Part shown: piece by piece, positions 38,026 to 51,587 of the stretch
Layout: every line of letters begins with the position of its first letter
Position numbering within the stretch: position 1 is the first letter of the stretch
Translations under genes and position numbers: made by a program
Source of the DNA: Phytoseiulus persimilis
Lineage: Eukaryota > Arthropoda > Arachnida > Mesostigmata > Phytoseiidae
Assembly (NCBI GenBank): GCA_037576195.1
Contig: CM075101.1
Location: forward strand, 34,534,001-34,598,000
Direction of reading: 5' to 3'
DNA: 64,000 nucleotides
The notes under the pieces: generated by a model
The model's input: only the letters and a program-made list of their open reading frames with translations
Told to the model about the DNA's origin: nothing
The model's database searches: none

Positions 38026-38568
38026 ATCGATGGACGAATTCGATTGCTCGCCTGCTGTCACTCAAGCATGAGTGCTCGTGGTGGTTTCAAGGGAGCATGG
38101 AATCCTGACTTCCGTGCAAGTTTTCGCAAACTTCATAGGAGTTCCGAGGAACATTTCGCGAGGCCGGCAAAAAGACCTCCGGCTAATGAATGGGACGCGG
38201 AACTTTCCTTCCATCAGAGGCTCGGCCTGGGCAGGACTCCGCGACTCGAACGGCTACGAAGCCAGATTGAAAATCATGATCGTGGCAGCAGTCTCATTGG
38301 AAAGCATTGCGACTCCTGGGGGATTCAGCAGAATCCTCTGATCGAGAACTCCTGTCGCAAGATCCATGCTCCGTGTCACATTGGGCTCGCGGAACCACGT
38401 GAAATGGAAATCTTCGGAACTTCCTGGTTCAGAGAGAGGCAGCTCCCCGATCGATTTCGACTCCAGGCTCATAGAGAGCCATGGCTGCCACCGGATCTAT
38501 CAGCGAGCGATACAGCTGTGATCAAAAACGCGATGAATAGAAGTAGTATGTCGTTCCAGCACCCGTGA

Positions 38569-41484
38569 CGCTGAAGAGCGATGTCCGAAAGTTGATGGAA
38601 ACTTCAGAGCGGAAAAAATCTCGTGGTTCCTCCCAGGAGTTCCCGATCGAGTTCCTGTGAGGCACAACCCGAAGCCACTGTTTCGGAAGTATTTCATGAA
38701 CAGACGCTCCAACTGCGTCACTCCGCAACGACCAGCGGTCAAGACGTTTTTGTAGCAATTCGTGAACTCTTCCTTCTCTCCCTTGGACACTCGGGTGAGT
38801 CTAGTGTTCTATATCAGTCACTTGTTCGTTTGAGCCTGCCGCATTGTGAAAGGCGACCTCGTTTCATGTCTCCCCCGAGGGCAATGTTTCGTTTAGAAAC
38901 GATCATTTGAGCCTTAGTCGGGGGGTTCTCTTAAAGATGTGAAAAAGTTAATACCCTCCCGAGGAGACAACTGTATTCGTTCTCGGAGTTCTTGTGTAGG
39001 CCACGTATCAAGCTCTCTCGCCCGCTCGCCTCGCTCTCGGTCTCGAGAGGGAGCGCAATTCGTCTGCAACAGAATGGGCATTAAATTGATTCCAAATGGT
39101 TCCAGCCGCAGAAGAGTCCGAACGACCGCGAAAACATCTTCCGCGATACTTTCGGGGTTCGGGCGAGTTCGAGTAGGTTCTTGTGCTTCATTAATTATTC
39201 AAACTCTATTGCGAACTCCAGCGAGCTGGGTTCACGTCGACCGTCGAATGGCCGCCAAACACCCTCAACCTCCTGGATACACGACTCAACCCGCTTATCT
39301 ATCGCTCTCGCTCGTCTGATGAACGTCCAGCGGGCGACCTTCGCAACATTTCGACGGAGTCATAGGCGGTGTAGTAGCGTAAGCCAAACGGAACGTGGGA
39401 GGAAGAGATCGACGCGGATTATCCGCCCTCTATGAGAAAGTCGAGACCGGAACAGCATTGGCGACGCATCGCAGAACTTTTCCCGGGCACATGAGGAAGT
39501 CAGGTGACCTGCGACCTCAGCAATGTACCTTGGTCGCCTCGCTGAAGCTTTGACCTTGATCTAGATGAGCGTTTTAATCGAAAACAGTCATCGATGTCAC
39601 AGCTAATTATGATTCGAACGCGGGAATCGTCCCCGGAAAAGCGTTTCCAGTCTGCCACCATCGCGTCCACAGTCTTCAACTGGAACTTCGAACGGCTGGA
39701 GGGTCACCGACGGAAACATCCAAACAAGCTCATCTCCAGTGTCGACGAGTATCTAGCTCTGAAGCCCGATTTTGACGGCGGAGAATTTACTTCCGGCGCC
39801 GATGCCGGTGATTCGGTTACGCTTGTGTCGATCCCAATAACCAGTTTGAGCGATGGCGTTTATGGCGTGTATAATAGCCGTGACTAACAGCGGCGGCAAT
39901 GGCAGATGCCGCTGCATCATCGTTGCACGATCATTTTTCACTACGAGGCCTTGTTCCCGAGCCGCGTTCTGTTGCGGCCTCCTCGATAATGGTGGCAACG
40001 TTTTTAACGGAAGGAGGATGACGAGATGTGAAAACAGGACAGAAACGAGACGCCATCGATGCTCCGACCTGACCCAATCATTCATTCGCTCAATAGGAAT
40101 TAAAGTGCACAATCTACTCTTGAATGAATTCAGGCATTAGACGGCTATCCCGAGGTCAGGCCTACGGGAGCATCTCTGTTGAGATCGAGAGAAGCTCTGT
40201 CACTTTTTCTCCAATTTTCCAGCCCGTCCGATCAGTCTCTTACATCTCTGTTCAACTCAAACCAAAGTGAGCCCGAGCGCGTCCATCACGTTCACTGGCG
40301 TTCTTCGCTCACATTCCAATCGGGTTCTCTGGACTCGCTTCTACGAACCAGAGCTCACTGAAGGTCTCGTACTTTTTAGAACCGATTGTGTGAGGGTGTC
40401 TCTGGACCTCGGAAGGTCGGACGATGTGATAATTGTAATCGATCGATACGACCTCCTTGGCTACTCGTTCCTTGAGGAAGTCGCCCTATTTGAACAAGGC
40501 TGAAAGATGTGATACAAACTCGAATCGATCAATCACCCGAAGCGAGGAACAAACCTCAACATGAACGAAGCTCTCATCATCGGAAAAAATCGTCCGTCTC
40601 GATTTTGAACACTGTCGACGTGGCACCTCACATGGAAGAAAATGACGGAACAGCGTTGAAAACATGAGTGAGATGGGAGGTTGGAGAGACTCAATTAAAC
40701 GTGAACGAACAATACCAAATATCATCGCTTCTGGAGATCACATGAACGACAATTTGTGGAATGAGCATCACGGATCACAATATACCGATATGCCTCCTCC
40801 GTCCCTCTCGTCTCAAACTTGCCTGTCTAGCTCGTCCAATTACCACCGAGTTCTAACGAAGAAGTCAGCCCTTATGGGTTTCTGAAATCGCATCGCTTCG
40901 GCTCACCGTTTCCTCTATAAGAATCGTCCTCATTCACGTTCTCCTAGATTCATTCCTGTTCCCGCGGAAGGAAGCGGAAAGTTCTCCCTGACCTCGCTCT
41001 GTATCCAACATGTTCTCGTCCTCGACGGCTCCGAACCAGCTCCTTCCTCTCCTTCTCTCGCCGCGCTGTCGCCCACTCACGTTTCTTCCATTTGAAACTT
41101 TGAGGCGCGAAGGTAACTGCTCCTGCCCGACTTCCCCGAAGGATCTATCGGTTCACGTTCCCGCTGAAAATACAGGGTTTCAAGTTCATGAAGACACTAC
41201 ACATGTTCTCGACTCACCAGAGGCCCCTGTTTGGCTAGGATCAGTGCAAGAAATCCTGAGTGAAGATTCTCGCACTCAAGTGCTCGGAGCGAGAACCGGA
41301 AGGGAATCAGAGAGCCTCCATCGACGTCCCGCACCGTGGACCTCGACCATGATGGTACTCTTTGCTGATCATTCTCCTCTAGAATCCTCCTCAGATACCT
41401 CGAGCTTCTCTTTTCCTCTTTTGGTTTGTCTACACCAAACATCGCAGAGCACGCTAGCATCGATGATGTCGTTTTCAGTGATTG
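38569..41484. other. Intergenic stretch, no supportable gene
   Basis: There are only short or motif-free frames on both strands. No RNA gene, tandem repeat or mobile-element end is recognised. Confidence 0.45.
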
Positions 41485-41569
41485 GAGGATGAACCAGAAA
41501 TGCGGGAGAGACAGGGCTCCCACGGGGATTCGACCGGTAGGGTGCGCATCGAGCAGCCCTGCAGGAGAC
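41485..41569 (-). other. Coding-like repeat copy A (inverted relative to copy B)
   Basis: Read on minus, it starts CTCCTGCAGGGCTGCTCGAT and ends TTTCTGGTTCATCC. In one frame it encodes SPAGLLDAHPTGRIPVG...PHFWFIL, within a 161-codon frame at 41682-41197. It matches copy B at 42181-42250 in both DNA and protein. The longer form here carries 4 extra residues, an in-frame indel, which suggests the ancestor was coding. Confidence 0.6.
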
Positions 41570-42180
41570 CATTCACATACTAGGTCTGTTGAGGAATGCC
41601 TAAGATGAATAAAACAGACACATTTTGAGACACCTCTCCGTACTTGTCTCACAAAGGCTGCATGCTCACGAGAGTCGCTCAAACCGGTGATTGCATGAAG
41701 TCTCTGTCCCTATACATGGAAGATTGGACCCGCAGCAAGTCCGCTCTTGAGGATCGAAGTCATCGTTCACCTCTTGTAGACTAATATCTGATTCTTCGAC
41801 CGGGGAACCATTGATGTTCGAGAGCGGCCGAATCGTGTGGCTGCGGGTCAGCGGGATGAGACCGTTCACTGCAGACAGATGTAGTATCACGCTCTTCGGT
41901 ATGCGATATTGTCCTATTGGCATCTGAAATGCATTCGATAGGTATTGAACACTTCCGGGAGATCGCTCGTCCCTTGGAACCGGTCCGAATGCTTCAGGAT
42001 TAGAGATGCTGCTCTTTCCTCGATATCTGATAGGCATATGAGCTCGAGTGCCCTCTTCCTATTCACCTGTTGTCGTTCGTGACGCTAGATCTGCATTTAA
42101 CCCTTACAAGGAACTCGAATCGTGTTTTTCTGCCGGGAAGACACCGAAAGGGCCCATGTGGGTCAGATCAGCCGTTTCCA

Positions 42181-42250
42181 GTCCCCTGCAGCGCTACAAG
42201 ATGCTCAGCCTACCGACCGAATACGCGCTGGACACTTCTGGTTCATCCTT
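42181..42250 (+). other. Coding-like repeat copy B
   Basis: Starts CCCCTGCAGCGCTACAAGAT after GT and ends ACTTCTGGTTCATCC. It encodes SPAALQDAQPTDRIRAGHFWFIL in the frame 42122-42343. It is the inverted counterpart of copy A about 610 bp away. No family is assigned. Confidence 0.6.
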
Positions 42251-42882
42251 TGTGAGTCGGAGAGTCCTTGTCGACTCTCCCCACGTCTTCACATGCCCTT
42301 CGAGCTGGAAGATGTCTTTAGCGCTGAGTGTTGTGAATCATAAAAATCAATGCTGTGTATGATGAGGTCATACGTTGTTCCTTTATTCATGGAGGGAGAG
42401 CCGTTTCGAGGATACGCGCGACCTTCTCAAGTTTTCGACTGTCATGTGCTCGCTTCTCGGTGCTCGACGATCATGCCTGAATCTCGTTCAGAGACCTCTT
42501 GGAACAGGAATGCTCCCGGAGAGGACAGGATGGGACCTCAGTCATTGAGATATTCTGGAGTTCAAAGAAGACAAGCCCGAACTCTTCTGGAGGCCGTGTA
42601 CAGCTCGTGCATCTTTTCTGTCACGAACCAGATTCGGCGCACTGATCGATGTAAATTGATCTCCTCCTAGTTTCACACGTATTCCACAAAGGAGTCTCCA
42701 AGACCCTGCACCTAGAAAAGAAATCAACAGTAATGAAGCGGCCAGCGCACATCCCGGATGCGTCGTCCCCAGAGCTCATCCTGAGTCTCTGACGAGCGTA
42801 CATTCACTTCCGATGGATCGAGGAGCATTTCCGAATCATGACAGTCTAAAATATGCTTGGAAAGGACGACGGAAAAATTAGT

Positions 42883-43180
42883 CTACCCGGCCCCATTCAT
42901 GAGGCGAGAGTCGGCCAGGTACTCCAAGGAGAAGTAGAGTAGGGTCAGAATTTCCTCCAGGGACTTCCGGAGACTTTGGCTGGGCCAAATCTCAACCGAA
43001 TTCCCCACGTTTTCTCGGCAGTGCTCAATCCATGCGTGAGAAATCCAGTCGCGAATCCAGGGGATGTTGAATTCTTCTCTCGGGTCATGAAAACGAACGA
43101 AGCCCATCAGCGGTATCGTGGAAAACAGATCATGAATTGAATCGAGTTCGTTCGTCGCTCGTCTTTCGTTGATCGTGACT
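42883..43180 (-). CDS. Candidate terminal coding exon of an unidentified gene
   Basis: On minus, a strong acceptor (TATTTTTCAG, 43190-43181) is followed by about 99 codons of uninterrupted, protein-like sequence ending in TAG at 42883. The residues read as a helical, Trp-bearing domain (FNIPWIRDWISHAWIEHC; LRKSLEEILTLLYFSLEYLA). No ATG lies near the start of the frame, which fits a last exon rather than a whole gene. An AATAAA on minus occurs about 500 bp downstream, near 42380. Upstream exons were not located and I recognise no family. Confidence 0.28.
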
Positions 43181-43212
43181 CTGAAAAATATTGGCTCCGA
43201 TCTTGATGACAA

Positions 43213-46200
43213 GACGCATCATCCAGTCGACCCAACCAGTTCGTGATTACGTGCATGATTATGGGGAGAGGTAGGACCGAAAATGTCAGATCTCACCGAT
43301 GATTCCAAGATCTCATTTCAAGGGTCACACGTTGTTAAGGAGCTGTCTCGTTCATTCTGTGCAAGATTGATGATTTTTGGTTGGAATCATCCATTGGAAA
43401 CTGTGGCACTTGCTTTATGGCGGATTTACATTGACGTATCAACTAGGTGAAACAGTGTGCAATCTACGTGGAATTCAGCGAAATACCCGGGAGAAATGAC
43501 GCTCATCCCCGGGAATGATTTCCTTTCATGAGCTGGATCACGCTCAGTGTACAGGTATCTGGAAGTGCAGAGTTCCTACACCAGAAGGGATAAGAAAACA
43601 CTTTTTTTGCCATCCCAGGGCATTTTCGGCCACACGAGGGAAGTTATGGAAACTTCAGCCTCATGTCGCTCCCACACATATGCACCGGTTGGGTCAGCTG
43701 AACGTGCAAAATCTGCGATCCGTTTCGAGCTTTCTGGGTAAAATTCACACAATCGGAGAACTTTCGGTTAAGCTACGGCATTCCCCGAAATGAGTCCACA
43801 CCGCCTTCCGACTTTTCAAAGCTTCTTGGTGGAATCTCGCCATGTGAATGAGAACACGACTTAGCACGTCGTTTTGTTCGGATATTTCCCAGACTAGCAT
43901 AATTCGGAAACGCCCCTCGAGACATCGAAAGTGACTGTCTACCTGTGAGTGAGTTGGTCAGAACACCCACGTAGATAGTTTTCCATCCCTCTTTGCCCTG
44001 AGCTCGTAGCCTGCCATCTCCCAAATCGGCTCGTCATTCTCGTCGGCGAGAGTGTCTGTCTCGAATGACAACTGGCTCATTTGTGAGGCCTAGTATCGGA
44101 AACAGAGGGTGATCATTCCCGGAATCACACCGGTCAAACTTCATAAGAACTAGGCCGACTAGGCTCGGAACCTTCAAAGATGGATGAAGTCGAGATAGAT
44201 GTAACCTCTGCGATACGCGAGGACCGAGGCGGGACCTGACTCGGAGATTTGAGCACCGGGCATGCAAGAGACGAACAGGTGATACCTGCGCACGATGCAA
44301 TATCGTTGTTTTAGGTCAGCAGCTCGAGCCGGAGTTGGTCGATGGTTGAGATTGAAGAGAGCTGGCGAAGACTCGGACGAACGAGCGCACGCAGAACTGA
44401 TCCCCTTCGTTTCGTTAGAGTGAGCTTCGAGAGCTCGGCTTCAGAGAGAACTGACAGCAGCGACAGTTGGCATGCTCCTACAGACAGTTGGGTGGTGTAA
44501 TCTTCGAGATCGTACAGGCTTGAAAGTGAGGTCTTCCTTTGGAAGCGTCTTGAGATGACGTTAATTAGCTTCTTCGTCCATGAGAACATTCGAGGAGGCG
44601 AGGGAGCGAACATCGTTCTCGAAGAGCTTCGAAGATGGACGCTCTCACGGTCAGAGAGTGACTTTTCGTAATCTGCATGTCAGCATGCTTCTAGAGCTAT
44701 CTCGCTGCCTTCATCTGTCCGCCCATTATATCTCGTGATCTCGTTCCATTCTTCTTCGCGAGTCACTCGGACGATTCCCGATATCCAGGTCACTCCCGGA
44801 CTGAAAGGTTGGGACCCTGGTGTTTGTTTCCATGACAGTAGAAAGGCTATAAGCTTCTGAATCGAGCATTGAGCGATGAATCATTCCCGAAAGACCGGTT
44901 GTGCGAGCAGTCTGCGGAACTTTGAATATTTTCAAACGGCAGCCCTCCCATTCTCCGATATAGAACAATCGGTTCACGCGAACGATTCGCTCCAGCAGAC
45001 AGGAGAGCACAAGGTCGAATCGTCGTTCGATCGGGTATTGGCTGGTCTTTATTCTCAGACCATCTCTGACGGGAACGGAGAATTCGGCTGCAAGTGTTCG
45101 AGCTCGCTGGCAACGTCAACCCTGATGAGAGCGTTTCTCTTTCAGACGTCCAGACATCGCTGGGAAAACGTTGCTTACCAACGCGCTCTCGTTCTGTAGA
45201 AGTTCCCCGAACTCATGCGATTCGGGTTCCCAGACGCTCGTTCCCGAAGTTCAACGCGAAACCCAACTCAAGTGAAACTCGTGCCTGAGTGTCTCTCCTG
45301 CTGCTCGAAAAGCTGCTCGAGCATTTTTCGGACCATTGGCCGACGATCACTCCATGATGACTTGATGGTTTCAAAACTTGTGGGGAGTATCCCGCGCGCT
45401 GTGAGAGTGCTTCGGGACGAGGGGGTAAACGAAAAAAATTCCCCACGTCGAATCTCCACTCTCCCCGAAACGCTTGCCTCACGGGTTCCCGGTGAATGTC
45501 TTCCCTCAGCTCCGCGTGAGAGGCTTCAAGTCGTCCATGAGGAGTCACTCATGTCCATCCGAGCATTGCCGACTGCGAAATACAATACTGGAGCTTCAGA
45601 GGCAGTCAGGCAGGCGGCCGAGCGAACCTCCGCTCAATCGGCTGGATGGATGGATGTCTTCGAATCCTTTGCATCTCCAGAATTCCGTTGTTGGTTGTAG
45701 AGAATCCCGGTTACCCGATGGTCGGACGAGCGGGGAAACGAGTGAGCGCCCGCCCGAACGGAACGGAGAATGGAAGAGACCATTTGGGGAACATTTGTCA
45801 CATCGCTTGCTGAATCGCGTCGCGCAAAAGGAGATCTAAAACGCTGATCCAAACGGCACAATAGAGGCGTCACGGAAGACTAAACCGAACGAACCCGAGG
45901 GCATTGCTGCGCAATTCGATCGAGCAGCAACCACGACGGATCGGATGTGCAATCAGGAAGTTCTTGGGTCATCAGTCGCTTCGTAGACCCCACGCGAAGC
46001 GAGTGCTTGGCTCTCCTGAGGTGTTCGCCCGTATAGCCCAGGCCCACGGACAGGTTCATTCAGAGTAGACGACGAGAGGGTTCCGCCCGATACAGTCATG
46101 AGATGGTCTCGGCATGAGAGTTCAAACGGGGAGCCAACGTGTACATCACTCATTGATGAATTCTCTGAATACGTTGCGGAAATGAAGAACCGAAAGGCCG

Positions 46201-49200
46201 GCGGGTGTACCTTGCAGCGTAAGGTCGTTGGGTTTGTTGTACTGCCGGCTTGCGGTCGAAGCGAGGAGCCTGCTGGCCGTCCTTGATAAGTGTTGCCCTC
46301 AATCTTTCCCGCCTCCGCCCCGCCACCTCACGTTGACTCCCCGCCGCCGTTCCACCTAGTCGCAACGTTTAACCCCTGCAAAGCCTGTTTACTTTCGGTT
46401 TAACACAGCAGTGACGCACTAAATGGTCGTGGGCCGGTCGGGTGCACCCGAATCCAAAAGGCCAGAACCTAAGCTGCCCGGGTGCCTGGGCACTCGCAAC
46501 GTCGGTTAGAGGTTCTGCTGGTCGCTCGGACGCTTTTCAAGCATTGTGCAACGACACGTCATTCGGGGAGCCAGCACTTGGCGGTGGGATGCACCGTGAC
46601 ATTTTTGTGCGCACGCCACCGATCCGAGCTGAGAGCTTCCGCAGTGTTTCCCTGTGAGAAATTTCGACCTGTTCCCTACCGGCGTCGCGAGCCTGCCTGA
46701 CACATAAAAACCTCGACCAGGGGACAGGAAAAAACCGAGTCGAAGCACGAGTTCAAGGGAAGAATTGCAGCCAATCTTCGTCTTTCAGGGAGCGCCCTAA
46801 GTGAGAAGGAGAAAGTAACGACGCAGTCGAGGAAGGGAAAGAATTTCCCAGCCGCCGCCGCCAACGAGGACCGAGCGTGGAAGCAGATTCCTCCCGACTG
46901 AGTGAATGGCCGCGACGAGCCCGCATCCGAGGTGATGGTCGTCATTACTGTTTTTGGATCGACCCGGTGTTTTCTGTCGTCTGTCGAGCATCGGGATCAG
47001 GGAGCGCCGATAAGAGAGCTGAGAGCAACAACCAAAGGTGCTTCGAATCTTGGATTCATTATTGGCACGCGACAAAAGAAGCCTTCAGCGATTTCCAAAC
47101 GTAACCTGCTCGGCTGTCGATCGGATCCGATCCAAAATCCCTCGAGAACCCTGAACCGCAGCAGACCTTGATGCAAAAAACTCGAGTTGATCCGAAGGTC
47201 TGAGAACTTCGACTGGCGGATATTCATCACGCCTCCGCGTCGAACAAGAGAGCCATCTCGAAAATGCTCTGCACAATGCGCCATAGCGTCAGTACGTCAT
47301 GAGATTATCGGAGAAAACGTCGTTGGTTTCCGCCGCCTCGCTGCTGTAGCGCTGGCATGCAATTCTCAAAGTTTGAGCTCGGCCTGATGACGCCAATCTG
47401 TTTTAGTCTCCGCCTCGCTCTCATGAAGATGAATCCGGGCCTGGTTTCCATACTTTGCTTGAAATGCGACAACACTCCATCTTCTAACGGCTTCTCTGGA
47501 CTTTGCTGAACATCGACGCTGTTCCATGAAAAAATGGAAACAAAACCATGACGCATCGAACAGTTTCAAGCGTATGGGAACGCATTTTTCATACACTCGC
47601 CATTTGTTAGATAGTTCCCGAACAAGCCCGGGAGCACGGGCACGGAAGAGTGTTCGAGAAAAGTAGGATACGCTCGAAAGAGATAGTTCCCAGCGTTTCT
47701 GATTCCGTTTTCGTTCTTTTCCCGCCAACGTTGACCAGCTGTGGTTTCTCATCATGGCGTGTACTGACATGAGCGAGGAGAACCAATCGTTCTACTTCCA
47801 TGTGCCTCCCCATGGAGTCAAATCCCAACCTTCGGAAGCTATACAAAAACCATCAAGGCGGCTGTTGGATTGATTCGCGAATCCGCCAAAGAATTCGACC
47901 CCGCAAAAAAACGAGAGACGAACTAGTCTCTCTCGCATCATCGACAATGCCTGGGGCAAACGAGCGACGACGCGAATGTGCCACTCGCAAACTCTCGGTC
48001 ATTTAGGCTCACTGTTATGAGGCTCTTGTGATCATTCGTCTCTGCATACGAACACGTACATTGAGCTCAACGAGCGATACGGAGGCGGGATTCAACCAGT
48101 TCTTCAAATGAACAAGTTTTTGAGAGCTGCACTAACGCTTTCACCAATGTGATCCTGCGGAGCCCGGTCGGCGGATTTCACTCTGGCACGGTCGGTCGTT
48201 CTTGCTGAGCACCCACCATGGTAAGGTACCATGGCACGGAGACCGAGCTTACCGCCTCGCACTCAGACAGAGCAATAACGGATTCGCCGCCCGGGATCGG
48301 AAGATCGAACATGACATTGAACCGTTGACATCTCGCAGTTATAATCTCTCGGTGATGCTCGTCGTTCATCTGTTCAACGATCCCGCACGAATAATTCCGC
48401 GGGTCGAGAGCTCGTCCCAGTGGAGCGGGTCGAACCAAAACTTCCATATAAGGGAGGCGCGATTCTCTATTTCGATGAGGTTGCTGCAGCTGCCGGCTGA
48501 GTTGTTCAGTCTCAGTCGGCCCTATAATGTAAACAGAAGAACGAGTTGAATTTATCGTTGACCATTAAACTTGCCTTTCAATAGAAGGGAGCTGCTTGAT
48601 ATGAGAATGGATCGACGCCTCCCGATGCTGGGTAAGGAGAAAACATCTCCATTACACCAACTGTGAGTGGGGTCAGAAAAGCCTACAACGGATGGGAGAG
48701 AGGCGTCCAGCTTTAAGATCCCATTGGGTTCATTCCTCTCATTATCGCCACGGACTGTTCCGTCGACGGAAATGGTCTGGGTCTATAGATTGTCTGCTGC
48801 GCTGTGTTGGCAGCGGTAGCAGCAGCGGCTGCGGTCCAAACTACCACGCTCTGGTGGTGATCTAAACGGAGGCCGTGCCCTTGTTGTACTCCTCCCGCCT
48901 TTTTTGTCCTTCTTCGCTTCGTTCTCTCCTCTTCACCAGCGATGAAGACTCTGTTCGGTCCAGACCAGGCTGTCGTGGAGGTTCTTGCTACGTTGCGGAA
49001 CAGTACACCAATCACTTTCAATTACTCACATGCCGTCCTCTCGCTCAAAAACAACAAGGACCGAGACATCTGCGACCCGCACAGACCTCGCCAAGACAAC
49101 TGGATCCCGTGTTTTTTTTCTCTGACTCCACCCGCTCCCCTGTCGCTGTTTTCGCTCGGGTTACCTTGGAAGTATCAGTTACTTCCGTAGGTAGACATAC

Positions 49201-51587
49201 ATGGAAGAGTTCATCATGGACCTACCCCGACCGATAGGGTGAGTTCGTCATCGGACAGGCGAGCAGTCGGTCAGTCAGGAGGCTGGTCAGGAGAACTTGG
49301 CGCCATCTCCAGTTGAAGAGTCGTTGTTTTGTGGTATAACTGGACTCGTCCCACTCAGCCGTTATTTCTCCCACCTCCACGAAGCTCACGCAGGCGAAGA
49401 AAAACACGATCGCTTGCTTGCTAGCTGGCTAAACCTAATTATGTTTTGGCTTGCAGCTCCTTCCTCTAACCATCCTCCAGCTCATCTTTTCCCGGGTTGC
49501 TTCCGCGTGGTTGGTAGGAGAGAGATTAGCAGAGATATCTGCAGCAGGGAGGAATTCTCCGGTTGCTGAGCGCGGCTGGTTGTTTGAGTCGATACGGGGA
49601 TTAGTTTTTGACGAACGTAGTCTTATCGCGTTTCCATGTTTTCGAGAAGCTTCGAGCTCTGTCTGGAAATCTCCACGGCTGCGCCAGGATCGGTCGTCTC
49701 CCCGTGTTGTCGTTCGAGAGGCATCGCGAGGAATCGGACGGGGTTCTTCTAAATCTCTATCCGCCGAGTCACGTCACCCTTCGAGGGACCCGTGAAACCA
49801 ATAGAGCAAGAGGGCGTGTTCGAAGAGAGAGGAAAACAAACATCGCCCCTGCACCGCAACGCTTCCGATCTCCACGAAACAAATCAGCTCTGCCGAGACG
49901 CCAAAGCGGACATTTATCTTTTGGCGTCCAGTTGGACACAATCCAGTCACCGTTGTTATCGAGTTAGAAGAGCGAGTCGAAGCGATGCATATGGAACGCA
50001 GCCGAGCGGAAAATAAAAAGCTCCGAGTGAAATAAATGCAAAAAGAACCTTCCCCGTCTTCTGGGAAGAGGCAACTTGGGAATAAACGCAATCTGTGGCC
50101 GACTGTTCCCTGGATCCGACGCCTCGTCAGGACTCCCAAAAGACGCCGCAGTTTCCTCCGATGTGTTTTTCCGTTCTCGAGCTAGCAGGCGGTTGAGTCC
50201 AATAGAATTCCACTCTGTCCCGAACGGGACACCCGGCGTCATCGTCAGGCTTGAGTGACAGGACGCCCAAATGTCTCAAACTGCCACGATGCATCTTTCC
50301 TCTGCGTTCCTAGCGAACCTGTCGATCCTCTGTCCTGAACCGCTCAACTACGATCGCTCGCAGAGCAATTAAAAGCGAATGCTCGTGGATCTCCGGCGTC
50401 GGTTCAGTTTCGATAACGCCGTTAGGGACGGTTTCCAAACGAGGACGCTGAACAATCCCGCGGAAAGTCCGCCCTGCAGGGAGTTCCTCGAGGTCGCATC
50501 GAGGATTTGGACCTACGGCCGTGGTGGCGCTCTCCCTCGACGTCGGTGTCTTTGAAATCTACAACATCCCGGATACAGTGCGAGACTTCGAAAGCGGTGC
50601 GCTGATAAAGACTCTCAAACCTGCCGAGCTCGAGGCTTTCCACTTCTTCGGAACAATAGAGTTGCATTCGGGAGAGTCGCTGTTTTCTTACATAGCGGGA
50701 TCACAACCGACCGAACATCCCTCTCAAGAACCAAACAAGCTAGCTGACTATGCAATAAATATGGATGAACGGCAAGCGATGACGCTGCATAATTTGCAAA
50801 CCTCCCACCTGCCACCAACGGTAGAGCCTCGACCAGCACATCCGCCGGCAGCAGACGTACAGACAACGGCTCGCGGAGCTATGACAAAAAGCATCGTTAT
50901 CAGAGCCTGGAACCATCAGTCCTGTGGGAGAGAGAGGGAGAGCAAGGAGCTCATCGATGTGCTGTGATCTCAGCCTGGTCTTACTCAGTCCGCGCTTCGC
51001 TTACAGCTGTATTCACCGAATGTATCGGCCTCTCCGGCCTACCACGTTTCCTCCAAGCGAGAATCGAGGAGAGACGACGCTAACCTGGTATTTCGGCGAC
51101 TCGAGTCGTTAACTGTCCAGAAGCACCGAATCGCAACCAGCTGTTGCAAGCGCTTTCCACAGAAGCGTTCGCCGCTCGTTTTTCCATCCTTACACCTCCC
51201 GTGCGCCACCTTTAACGCTTCGTGTAATGACGCTTCATAGAAGAAAGAAGGAATCAACGGAGCCGGGACGTTCGAGCCGGTTATATTTCCGTGTGTCTAA
51301 CGCAGAGAGAGCTACAACATCCTGGGGAGTCAGATTAGATTCTCCTGACTAGGAAAACATCGGGAACGATAACGGCAATTCAATTGTTAACTCGATGTCG
51401 GCTCACACACAGCTGAATAGTGTCGATGACCTACAGAGATGATGCAGTATAGCAGAGCATATCTCATGAGGTGAGCCATGGACTTCGGAGCGCGTGACAC
51501 GGTTGCCGTAGTGAGCTCAGTTCCACTGATCGCACAAGCATGCATCGGGTTTAAAACGTCCAGGTCTGCGTTCGTGAGTTACAGCTC
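43213..51587. other. Intergenic stretch, no supportable gene
   Basis: More than 8 kb with scattered 60-160-codon frames on both strands. The frames at 44613-44311 (-) and 50521-50967 (+) are the most protein-like, but they have no motif I can name. A short perfect palindrome with 8-bp arms CCATGGTA/TACCATGG lies at 48216-48234. No RNA genes are seen. Confidence 0.45.

Noticed and set aside
37768..38568. 266-codon plus frame containing a Leu-Ser repeat
   Set aside because: Its length is helped by a (CT)19 microsatellite, and the rest has no domain or start context. The opposite strand is at least as protein-like.
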